This document shows, piece after piece, positions 18,881 through 26,507 of a stretch of DNA of 26,507 nucleotides. Numbering within the stretch: the first letter of the stretch is position 1; each line of letters starts with the position of its first letter. The DNA comes from Hofstenia miamia (Eukaryota > Xenacoelomorpha > Acoela), in the NCBI GenBank assembly GCA_004352715.1, contig SCFE01000050.1:1910400-1936906 (forward strand), given 5' to 3'. Both the position numbers and the translations under genes were made by a program. The notes beneath the pieces are model-generated. The model was not told the origin of the DNA. It ran no database searches and was given only the letters and a program-made list of their open reading frames with translations.

Positions 18881-20489
18881 GGATTAGGGACTCATTTACA
18901 AATAATTTTGATATTACTAATATGCTAAGCGAAACATTTGTTAACTTGGGAAAATTTAAAGGACCCTATATCAAATATCAATCACTAAATATTTATAGTA
19001 AAACACCCCAATTCGATTTTCGACTACGTAAGAAATGATTAAAGCAATTAATAAACTAAAACCCAATAAATCTAGTGGTCCATTTAAAATTCCTTCCTGG
19101 ATATTAAAAGCAACTGCCTCTATAATTGATGAACCTCTAAATTTCATTTTCAATAAATCTTTAAAACAAAACAATTTTCCAAATTGTTTGAAACAAGCAT
19201 ATATTACTGCTGGTTTTCAAAAAAAAAGATGTTACTTTAACTACTAATTAAATTCCGATCTCAAATACTTCGCCAATAAGTAAATTTTTCGAACGACTCT
19301 TACATAATCAAATTTGTGACCATCTTTCAAAACACCAATTAATGTCAAAAGCACAATTTGATTTCCGCAAGAATTTTTCAACTGATGATGCTCTTTTGCA
19401 TACTACCGAAAATTGGCAATCATCTCTTGACTCTGACCAATTTGTTGCAATGGCCTGCCTCGATCTTTCAAAAGCTTTTGACTCTATTAATTACGATATC
19501 TTACATATGAAATTAGAAAAGCTAGGATTTCTGAAAGTAGTGGTACATTAAAATCTAGCCAACAGAATTCAGTGCGTCAAATTAAATAATACTTTCTCTG
19601 ATTGGCTATCTTTTTAGTGTATATGTAAACGACATGCAGCAACATACGAATTGTCAATTGATTCAATACGCCGATGATACATGCATTTTTAGTGGAAATA
19701 CATCCTTAAATCTAGCAATAAATGATGTAGAACAAAATTGTGAAAAATTGAGTAAATATTTTAACACGCACAAATTAAACAACTGTAAAAAAACTTAATT
19801 TTGCATCCTGAATCCTCAGGGTAAAAGTGTATTATCATCCAAGTTTTCACTTACTTTTAATAACGCCTCAATCTCCCCTAAAAAATCTTTTAAGTATCTA
19901 GGCATAACTATTGACTCAAAATTAACATACAAGCTGCAAGTAAAAGAAATTTTAAAGAACATGGCAATGAGTATTCAAACAATATCACACGTAGCTGAAC
20001 ATTTGCCCTCTGCCAATATGATTCAATTATTTCATGCTTTAGTCATGAGTCATCTTAATTATGCAAATACACTTTCTTCAAATTTAAATGAATTATTAGT
20101 AAAAAAACTTACAATATAATTAAAATGGGCATTGAATGTTTGTCAGAAAAACTCCTCCAAACCAAGAAGTTAAATTTTGTCATCCATGATGTTTTAAAAC
20201 CAACATTTTGTTTTTAATATTTTGTTCGAGTTTTTTAAAATAAAAAATCAATTACCGCCTTATCATTATAATTATTCAATATCATTGCCAAACTTTTGTC
20301 ATAATCCCAATACAAGAACTAATCGTTATACTAGCATTAAATTTCGTCAAAAATCAAGCAACAGTCTTTTATTAATGTTGTAATTCGCAATTAGAATCGA
20401 TTACCAAATGAAATTCATGATTAAGAGTGCAATTAAGTTTAAAAGAAAATTGAAATCATTTATGTTGAAAGAAAAATTAATTTTAGGTT
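18881..20489 (+). pseudogene. LINE B ORF2, reverse transcriptase and C-terminal domain
   Basis: RT copies LINE RNA at the nicked target. Blocks in order: FVNLGKFKGPYIKY, INKLKPNKSSGPFKIPSWIL (19,041 onward), SPISKFFERLLHNQI, AQFDFRKNFSTDDALL, CLDLSKAFDSINYDIL (first catalytic Asp), SVYVNDMQQ, LIQYADDTCIFSG (YADD at 19,667-19,678), FKYLGITIDSKLTYKL, and the tail NRLPNEIHD near 20,398. The block containing the PQG motif is missing: sequence jumps from FSDWL to SVYVND near 19,610, a loss of roughly 19 codons. Several stops and frame changes are present. The catalytic Asp residues survive. Confidence 0.88.
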
Positions 20490-20740
20490 AGTATTCAAAT
20501 TTTATAACAAAGATTATACAATAACGCGCACCTAATTTCCATAGCCTGAAAATAACAGATTTTGTAGTATTGTTATTTTTGTAAACATTATTATTTGTTA
20601 TTATTCTTGCCGCTATTTAGATAACAACGAATCTTGTAATTGAAAATATTATCTGTCTTAAAATCTTTGTAATGTTGACTTTGTAAATCTCTACGTTTTG
20701 TTTTTTGATTTATTTGTAATAAAATATTTCTTGTTTTGAT
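20490..20740 (+). other. LINE B 3' UTR
   Basis: Very AT-rich, non-coding, with TAATAAAATATTTC near 20,718. No clear poly(A) or simple-repeat tail is seen, so the 3' end is approximate. Confidence 0.4.
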
Positions 20741-21322
20741 TTTAAAAAGGACTGTTAAAATAGTGTTATGATCCAGTAATGCGATATGCCTAAATTAAAG
20801 TTACTGAATAATTTAAAGATATTTAAAAACAATGTCAAACGATATTACTATAATTCTAGAAAAAAATTGAATAATTGAATTCAATTGGAGGGATTTCAAA
20901 TTCTGCAACCAAGATTATTCAACTAGCAGAAATTAAAACGCCATAGCCCAATAGTGCAATTTTCTATTTTGTATTGTTTTTTGTACAGTTTATTGACGCT
21001 TTCAAAGTTGCTATCAGTATAGTTATATATTGTCAAAGTAATTTCTGAATAAAGATTTCTTCTTTTTGAGAGATTATTAAGCAAACTTTCTCTAGAACTT
21101 CAATAAAGCAACCCATTCAATTCAGTTTATAGAAAACTATTGTTGCTCATTTAATTATACATTGATTATTTTTTCATTAAGGAATTTAAATAATTTGAAC
21201 AAAATATATTTTGACAAATACATGTATCTATGCTCATTTAATTTTGCTGAAAACGAATTTCAGTAATACTTACTAAAGACGATATATATTAGCGAATAAA
21301 TTGGATTAAGATTTTACTTAAA
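20741..21322. other. AT-rich spacer
   Basis: I see no gene or clear repeat. CTGAATAAAGATTTC near 21,048 resembles a polyadenylation signal of another lost element. Confidence 0.4.
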
Positions 21323-21613
21323 TAGAGAGTGACAATATGAGGTAAATATGGACCCGAACACGACCCAAAACGTTGAATTTGATTTGACGTTGTGAATCCT
21401 TCCCCAATGAAATGATCATTAACATCAAATCAATTTCTGAGGGGGAAACAGCAATTCATTCGTATTACTTAATATCTAAAATCTTTCTCAAATCAAGTTG
21501 TGGTTAACATCAATATTTTTTAAAAAACATTCTAATCTTGTACCCAAAAATTTGACACCCGAACCCAACGCGAAATCGGGTCAGGTTTATCGGGTGCTCG
21601 ATGTCACTCTCTA
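21323..21613. mobile_element. MITE-like element, 291 bp with 12-bp terminal inverted repeats
   Basis: TAGAGAGTGACA (21,323-21,334) is exactly inverted at 21,602-21,613. If the outer TA is the target duplication, the inverted repeat is GAGAGTGACA. Both ends continue into ACCCGA-rich motifs, and the interior does not code. Length and structure fit a non-autonomous DNA transposon, but no family is assigned. Confidence 0.5.
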
Positions 21614-23141
21614 TCTCCACCCACGGTTTTTGATTCGAGTTTTTACGTTTCGAATTTTTTTCAAGAAAATCCCGAGTTCGTTCGAGGTTCTTGAAATTCT
21701 GACTTTTTAAGGTAAAAAAATCCTTATTTAAAAATATTTCCGAGTTTCGTAAACTAACAAATATGAAAAAGTCACTGAAATAGAAAATAATTGATTTTTT
21801 AAAATATTTCACATAAATTTTCTATCGAGTTCGAGATTTTAGCATTCCGAGTACACGAAATTCCTGACCCCACTCAGGTACCATATGAGCACAAATAAAT
21901 AAACTATGGTGAAATTCCTTATACCGCTAACGCAGAAAAAAGGTAAATACCAATTCCCAATCTAGTATAACTAGTTTTGAAATTCCTGATGTGAAAACGG
22001 TATATGTAATCATTTATTTAAAATTTTACAAGAATCTATAAATTTACAAATTTACAAAATAACACTAAAAAATCAAAACTTAGAACCATTTAAAGTCATA
22101 AAATTGTGCAATCACTGTTCATCAACTTGGTAATCAATTTGAAAAAAAAATTAAAATTAAAAATTTTAAATCAATTAGTAATACCTAAAGTAGCTGAAAA
22201 AATGGCTAAACATGGACATTCTAAAATATGCTTCGATGTCCATAGAATAGAATAGAATAGAGCAGAATAAAATAGAATAAATGATACGGTACATCTTTTC
22301 GAGTTTGTATATTGTGACACAGTTTCCTTTATTTCTAACTTGATATTATATCACCAAAAAGAATATAATGGAGTAGCGAAAATTCGAGGGAAAACCAAAT
22401 CACAAATTTCTGAAGATATTAATTTCATTATCAGCATTACAAGTTTCACTAACAAATTCAAATATATAGGTTTATCATGCAAAGCGTTGCAAGCACGATC
22501 GCTTCCTCAAAATATTTGTTAAAAATATTTGAAATTGCGGATTACGTATAATGTCACAAAAATACCTTTTTAGTAATTTTAGCAAGAAAAAACCTATTTT
22601 TCAAATACTATTTTATATTAAAAGATCTACTCTCGTGTATGTACATAAAAACTTAAAAGGCTCATGTAATGAACTTCATAAATTAGTTCTCTTGTTATAA
22701 GGAAAGATGAGATTTTGCATAAATAGCAAATAAATGTATATTTAACACATTTTTCGCAAGTTTTCAGAAATGTGCCTGAGGGGTACATCTCGAAATCTTT
22801 CGCATCATTTGCAAATACTTATTAGTAATAATTTTTTCAGAAAATTCTTATGTCGCTAAGCCGCTATAGCTTTGAATTACATTAAATAGTTTAGGAAAAA
22901 GGAAATATCAAAATTTCGTCTGCATACGACATTTTTAAATAATAATATGTGAATATAAGAACCTAAAAAAAGTTTACTCTGTTATTCTTCATGTGAAGGA
23001 AATTGTTTATTCATATTAGAATGACGATGGCTTAAATTAAAATGTAAAATAAGTAGAACAGTTGATGAAATTTGAAAGCTGCTCTAGGAAAACCCAATTT
23101 TAAAACGCATGGAAAATAGTAGCTAAATCATATAGAAGACA
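21614..23141. other. AT-rich spacer
   Basis: No coding domain is seen on either strand. The region 21,614-21,880 is rich in CGAGTT/CGAATT-type words and may be a decayed repeat related to the neighbouring MITE. The open frame 22,340-22,522 has no family signature. Confidence 0.5.
22242..22281. repeat. (AGAAT)n pentanucleotide microsatellite, imperfect
   Basis: Four clean ATAGA/AGAAT units are followed by interrupted copies (AGAGCAGAATAAAATAGAAT). Confidence 0.85.
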
Positions 23142-23237
23142 CTACGTAGAATGAACTCTACAAAACACGCAGCGGAGTTGTTCATTGTTGTCTGGATCGT
23201 CGGACATTGTAGAAAAAGGCTTCTTGCACTTTTGGCA
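23142..23237 (-). CDS. Putative terminal exon with C4 zinc-ribbon pattern (tentative host gene)
   Basis: Read on the minus strand, a pyrimidine-containing stretch with CTAAT and a TTAG acceptor precedes 31 codons and a TAG. They read CQKCKKPFSTMSDDP onward to LRCVFCRVHST. The pattern is Cys-x2-Cys-x18-Cys-x2-Cys, compatible with a zinc ribbon. The exon begins on a codon boundary, as required if it follows the 90-base candidate exon at 24,793-24,882. The gene is not recognised. The evidence is only pattern and splice signals, so chance remains possible. Confidence 0.35.
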   Translation of the reverse strand, partial: CQKCKKPFSTMSDDPDNNEQLRCVFCRVHST

Positions 23238-23294
23238 CTAAGATACAATTAGCAAAGAGGAATATAAAATCCATATTTTACATTCACGAATCTA

Positions 23295-23320
23295 CAGTGC
23301 CGCTCAAAAGTCTGAGACCA
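23295..23320 (+). repeat. Tc1 left terminal inverted repeat
   Basis: CAGTGCCGCTCAAAAGTCTG and six further bases. It differs from the inverted right end at two positions. Confidence 0.92.
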
Positions 23321-23475
23321 ATGATGTAAAATCAAGTCCTATTACAGAGATTTCCTTTAGCTTAATAACTCTCAGATGACAATTGGGGTCCATTGGACCC
23401 CAAACTAAATTCTTCAACGTCTTTCCAATTTACTAATATAATGAATTTTGACATGCTCATAGGAGAATTATAATC

Positions 23476-23649
23476 TTAACATATAGTTTTAAGAAAAAAT
23501 TGAAATCTGAAAGATGTTTTTGCAGTATAAATAGTTGAATTTTCTTCATTGTGATTTAAGGGTTAACATATAGTTTTAAGAAAAAATTGAAATCTGAAAG
23601 ATGTTTTTGCAGTATAAATAGTTGAATTTTCTTCATTGTGATTTAAGGG
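23476..23649 (+). repeat. Perfect 87-bp tandem duplication inside the Tc1 relic
   Basis: 23,476-23,562 and 23,563-23,649 are identical. The next four bases (TTAA) begin a third unit. Perfect identity within a decayed element means a recent event or an assembly error. Confidence 0.95.
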
Positions 23650-23761
23650 TTAAGTAATGAAAAATTTACAACACACACTTTCTCACGCTCTTGGCAGTTT
23701 ATTCGAGAGCAGATTTCTATGCCATTGAATGGTGGAGGAACCATCCTACCACAAGTTAAGG

Positions 23762-24010
23762 GCTCCTTGTCGCAATACCAAACTTGTTTCAATTAAACAA
23801 TGTCAAATGTTATAAAAATGGGTTGACATCTCGTCAGATTTGAATTTTATTGAAAACTGTTGCAACATTTTGGAAAGTACCTTGCTGAGAGGAATCTCAC
23901 ATCATTTGATGATTTAAAAAAGAAAATTATGCTGGTGCGAACCCAACATATCCTAGCAGAGTACTGTGCATTATTGGTAAAATCAATGCCCTGAAGTTCT
24001 AGAGACCTTG
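23762..24010 (+). pseudogene. Tc1-like transposase C-terminal remnant
   Basis: The frame from 23,762 reads APCRNTKLVSIKQ, a TAA, then KWVDISSDLNFIENCCNILE. This matches the Tc1 stretch that includes the second catalytic Asp region (DNAPCHT) and the third catalytic block (SPDLNPIENLW). A second frame continues with TSFDDLKKKIML, ILAEYCALLVKSMP, the usual C-terminal SMP motif. The Asp of the usual DNAPC motif is not preserved and the N-terminal DNA-binding half is gone. Two stops and a frame change make it inactive. Confidence 0.8.
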
Positions 24011-24169
24011 CTGAAAGTTAGGAGCCTGCATGTAAAATATTTAAAATGCGTTAAAAAATGATATAATTGCTATCTAATAAAACTTTTTTAGCAACGTGCA
24101 AGCAAGTTTGTTGACTGAAAATTGTGCTTAGTTGTATGCCTACTAGAACAATAATCGATTTGACACATT

Positions 24170-24195
24170 TGGTCTCAGATTTTTGAGCAGCACTG
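24170..24195 (-). repeat. Tc1 right terminal inverted repeat
   Basis: It ends GAGCAGCACTG just before TA, and is the inverted partner of 23,295-23,320. Confidence 0.92.
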
Positions 24196-24197
24196 TA

Positions 24198-24792
24198 GAC
24201 CACAATTTAGATAATAAATAGCAATTTCGTTACAAAGAGGTTGAATTTTCATGGTTGACATGGCTAATATTTGAAAATCCCATGAAAGTCTCAACCCGAT
24301 TTAGCAAAAGAGCGTATTGTAAAAGTCACAATATCTCAAGGAAAATGTGATTGTTGGCGAAGGACTGAGTGGGTTTATTTTGAATTTAAAACTTTAGATA
24401 TATTTTATGATGGATCGAGGATTAATAAATTAATAATATAAGGTTATATTAATAAATATACATTAGGATTTCATTGACCTTATTCGACCTGTGATTTCTT
24501 GGGATCTCACCTCCCCCTATAAAATTCCTGATTGAATTAGGATATTAAAACTAAACGTTGCACAAAGATTCTTCATATCAGCACAATAAATGTAATGCCA
24601 TCCTTATTTTTTGTAAACTGGGGATTTTTTTGAAAAATATTAAATATTGACTTTAGCATTTCGAAATGATGGATTATTTTTTGCTGATATATAGTTTATC
24701 AAGTTGCTGACCATAAGCAAATTTCGATTAATCTAGAAAAACAGTACATTTAATTGGGGTGCATCATTTTAATTATACACAGAAAAACATAC
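24198..24792. other. AT-rich spacer (possible intron)
   Basis: No coding domain, repeat or RNA gene is seen. It would be intron sequence if the two minus-strand exon candidates belong together. Confidence 0.4.
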
Positions 24793-24882
24793 TAGTTGGA
24801 CTTTCACAGCAGTACCAGTTTTTGTAGTAACATCTTTCAGTCTTTCACTGTCTTGAATGTTCCACAAACGTAAATTGGTATC
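24793..24882 (-). CDS. Putative internal exon with WD40-like strand (tentative host gene)
   Basis: On the minus strand, TTTGTAG (acceptor, with CTAAT about 15 bases upstream) is followed by exactly 30 codons and then GTATGT (donor). The start reads DTNLRLWNIQDSERLKDV, like the last strand of a WD40 repeat. Phase is 0 at both ends. The next candidate exon downstream on this strand is 23,142-23,237. A WD-like TVRIFDLR also lies just upstream in the same frame, but it is separated by two stops, one of which forms the acceptor. The fragment could instead be a WD40 pseudogene. Confidence 0.35.
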
Positions 24883-25202
24883 CTACAAATACTGTGACAT
24901 TAGCCGACCGGCACCTTTTTAATAATAGCGCAGATCGAAAATGCGAACAGTAGAAAATAATGCAACTTATTGCAATGTAAGCCATTTTTAATATATACTA
25001 GGTTTAAAAAGTTAATACTATGTTATAATAAATGCAATGTTTTGATCATTTATCCAGAGGTGTAGACCTAAAAATTAAGTGGAAGGCTTAGACGTGCGCA
25101 TACCCTCGACTATAGCCCTACATTTCCAAATATATTTTTCATCCTCTTAAAAAGTATTAACAAAATAAAATTCCGAATTTCAAATATAAACTTCAAATTT
25201 TC

Positions 25203-25338
25203 AGTTGAAATGATTCCTGTGAAGGCATTTAAACAATTAGGACTTGGAAACTTAATATGCGACTATGATGATTTAGATAATCTAACTCTGCATTTGGAGG
25301 AAAACACTATATATTTGAAGAAAACTGAATGTTATTAA
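25203..25338 (+). CDS. Putative terminal exon, + strand (weak)
   Basis: After CAAATTTTCAG, a good acceptor, about 44 codons are open to TAA (EMIPVKAFKQLGLGNLICDY onward, then an acidic Leu-rich stretch ending KKTECY). Codon use looks protein-like and the CDYDDLDNL part is suggestive. I do not recognise a family and no partner exon was found on this strand. Chance is quite possible in AT-rich DNA. Confidence 0.2.
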
Positions 25339-25958
25339 TATTGTTTGCAGAATGAAATTTGGCTAAACAGTTTTTAATGTAAACAACATTTTTTGCTTTG
25401 GGGCAGACATTTTTTATAAACATTTGTTTTAGACCCCTTCGTCATTTTCATTCTTATAGTTCAATAGATTATATGCGTGCCCTCACCCTTCTGAGTTAGC
25501 ACATATGCACTAATTTTTAATATATTGAATAGCTCATAAAATACATCGGACTTTAATCTCGCTATTATATTCAAACGCCCAATGGTTATTTTCGTACCAC
25601 CATTACCTTCTTCAGACATCTAATGGAATGAACCAATTGAAATTTGCAAAGCAATAGACAGTAACAGAATAATTGCACCCAGTCGCAGTGAACGTTAATC
25701 AATGAAAAAATGAAATATAAATTGTAATCATATTTTGATTGAGGTAAAGTTTAGACTATTATTGTCTTTGCTTTGGTCACGGCCTGATGATGTGCTGTAT
25801 AAAAGACGAATGAAAGCAATAAAATGCTTTTTCTCCAAATATTCAAAATTAAAAATATCACAAAATTAGTTCACATTTATGGCCCTACAATCACTTCAAT
25901 CTTTTTAATACAAACAAAGGGTTTGCCAAGCACATGAGAGGGTTTCACAAGTAAAGTA

Positions 25959-25959
<1 letters not shown>
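25339..25959. other. AT-rich spacer
   Basis: No supported gene. Two motifs of the type CTGATGATG...GACGAA (25,787, plus strand) and CTGAAGAAGG...ACGAAAA (about 25,617, minus strand) resemble degenerate repeat ends but are too short to classify. Confidence 0.4.

Positions 25960-26032
<73 letters not shown>
25960..26032. repeat. (AAT)n microsatellite, about 24 units; 3' tail of LINE C
   Basis: An uninterrupted AAT run of about 73 bases. Read on the minus strand it is (ATT)n, directly after the 3' UTR of LINE C. Many LINEs end in a short simple repeat, so it probably began as the element tail and then expanded. Confidence 0.95.
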
Positions 26033-26507
26033 TTAAATTACTTTATTTAGCCGCTGAAGGCATACACAACAAAAAAATAAAATCAAGTCAAGTTTTACGG
26101 CAGTGAGGACAGTCACAGGAGATGAAATAGGAGCAAATGGAAGAGTAGGCGAAGTTGGAGAAGGGCTCAGCAAAGAGGAAAGCCATCAAAGATTTCTTGA
26201 AGCTCGGTGGCGGGGAAAAGAAATCAATCGCTGTTGGAGGGTTGCGAGTCAAGATGTAATTAGCAGCAGTACAAGCACGATTGAAAACCGAGTGAAGGGT
26301 GCGATGTTTCTTTGTACGACGAATGGAGAAGGTGACAACATCATCAGAGCGAATGGAGCAGGAATTAGAGAACTTAATGAAATCAAAAGGATCAAGATCC
26401 AATTTGCGAGTCAGTAGTCGATTGAACAGAAGGAGATCACAGGCATGGAAGTAGAGTGACAGCGGGAGAGTGGAGAATTTCAGCAGAGCGTCTTTATAGT
26501 CCAAAGA
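26033..26507 (-). mobile_element. LINE C 3' end (non-LTR retrotransposon, minus strand, partial)
   Basis: The C-terminal coding end is followed on the minus strand by a 3' UTR of about 55 bases with TAAATAAAG (AATAAA near 26,042-26,047) and then the (ATT)n tail. The rest of the element lies beyond the window edge. It is not the same family as LINE A and B: tail and C-terminal motif differ. Confidence 0.75.
26088..26507 (-). CDS. C-terminal region of LINE C reverse-transcriptase protein (5' partial)
   Basis: One open frame runs from the window edge to the stop at 26,088-26,090, about 139 codons, with no interruptions. LDYKDALLKFSTLPLSLYFH, then LLLFNRLLTRKLDLDPFDFI, resembles the post-RT region of many invertebrate LINEs (D-Y-K-x-R-L-L-x-L-x-L-L-P-L-S). 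The chain ends CDCPHCRKT, a short Cys motif (CxCPxC) of a type seen at the end of such proteins. RT catalytic blocks would lie outside the window. The intact frame suggests this copy is younger than LINE A and B. The + strand frame at 26,103-26,417 is its shadow. Confidence 0.7.
   Translation of the reverse strand, partial: SLDYKDALLKFSTLPLSLYFHACDLLLFNRLLTRKLDLDPFDFIKFSNSCSIRSDDVVTFSIRRTKKHRTLHSVFNRACTAANYILTRNPPTAIDFFSPPPSFKKSLMAFLFAEPFSNFAYSSICSYFISCDCPHCRKT

Larger units (their letters stand above)
14220..20740 (+). mobile_element. LINE relic B (ORF1 esterase-like, ORF2 endonuclease-RT), split by a hAT element
   Basis: ORF1 (14,220-15,000), the ORF2 start (15,393-15,655), and after a 2.2-kb interruption the rest of ORF2 (17,900-20,489) and a 3' UTR follow the order of a jockey/CR1-like LINE. 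The endonuclease halves on either side of the interruption supply consecutive parts of the same domain, so one element was split rather than two placed side by side. Many stops and frame changes show that it is dead. The clade assignment is by motif only. Confidence 0.75.
23295..24195 (+). mobile_element. Tc1/mariner transposon relic, 901 bp
   Basis: The terminal inverted repeats (23,295-23,320 and 24,170-24,195) match at 24 of 26 bases and start CAGTG. Each is flanked by TA (23,293-23,294 and 24,196-24,197), the standard Tc1/mariner target duplication. An autonomous element is usually 1.3 kb or more, so this is internally deleted. It keeps only the C-terminal part of the transposase and carries a recent 87-bp tandem duplication. 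If the two minus-strand exons are real, it lies in their intron. Confidence 0.92.

Noticed and set aside
15136-20548. 15-bp inverted match CAGGCTATGGAAATT (15,136-15,150) and its complement (20,534-20,548)
   Set aside because: With AT-rich sequence of this length, one such match by chance is not surprising. The flanks do not extend it. A link between the 5' and 3' regions of LINE B is possible but not supported.
21498-21812. Frames on both strands of 21,498-21,812
   Set aside because: Low-complexity Phe/Lys/Ser translation of AT-rich repeat sequence, partly across the MITE end.
25440-25625. Minus-strand 49-codon frame starting MSEEGNGGTKI after CCATTAG
   Set aside because: It begins well after an acceptor-like sequence, but the underlying CTGAAGAAGG...ACGAAAA resembles degenerate repeat ends. 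No family and no partner exon.
1-26507. CRISPR arrays, tRNA or rRNA genes, prokaryotic operons
   Set aside because: Looked for; no spaced identical repeats, cloverleaf-like segments or ribosome binding sites were seen. The content is eukaryotic transposon sequence.

Overview
The window looks like transposon-packed, AT-rich, non-coding DNA from an animal nuclear genome, probably an invertebrate. It holds Ty3/gypsy, LINE, hAT and Tc1/mariner relics, trinucleotide and pentanucleotide microsatellites, and a few short open segments flanked by GT/AG-type splice sites. I see no operons, ribosome binding sites or other prokaryotic features, and no tRNA or rRNA. The phylum cannot be decided from the sequence. 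Two runs of N (1000 and 20) show that it is a scaffold.

Left third (1 to about 11,010). Two degraded Ty3/gypsy elements lie head to tail on the + strand. Copy 1 (1-1932) enters at RNase H and runs through integrase to an acidic, tandemly repeated tail at the 1000-N gap. Copy 2 (2933 to about 11,009) shows gag with a zinc knuckle, protease, RT, RNase H, integrase, a Ser/Thr-rich linker frame, an unrecognised reading frame of about 620 codons in the env position (ORF3), a purine tract and a probable 3' LTR. Many catalytic residues are lost, but long reading frames survive: the last 2.5 kb of pol is one frame interrupted by ten stops, all TGA. A 759-bp miniature LTR retrotransposon (TRIM-like; two LTRs of about 190 bp, PBS, 5-bp target duplication) sits inside ORF3 at 9445-10203. 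Removing it with one target copy restores the ORF3 frame exactly.

Middle (about 11,010-20,740). A quiet stretch of about 1.9 kb leads to two LINE relics of the same broad family, both + strand. LINE A (about 12,940-13,830) is internally deleted. LINE B (about 14,220-20,740) has ORF1 with a degraded SGNH-esterase-like domain and ORF2 with endonuclease and RT. A hAT transposon relic (about 15,655-17,890) splits the LINE B endonuclease. The hAT transposase is disturbed by an exact 119-bp duplication beside the 20-N gap, probably an assembly error.

Right third (about 20,740-26,507). Mostly AT-rich spacer, with a 291-bp MITE-like element, a (AGAAT)n tract, a 901-bp Tc1/mariner relic with 26-bp TIRs and TA duplications, a (AAT)n microsatellite, and on the minus strand the 3' end of a third LINE. 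Two short minus-strand segments (24,793-24,882, WD40-like; 23,142-23,237, C4 zinc-ribbon-like) have matching phase and splice signals. They may be the last two exons of a host gene, with the Tc1 relic in the intron. This is the only possible host gene content I found, and it is tentative.
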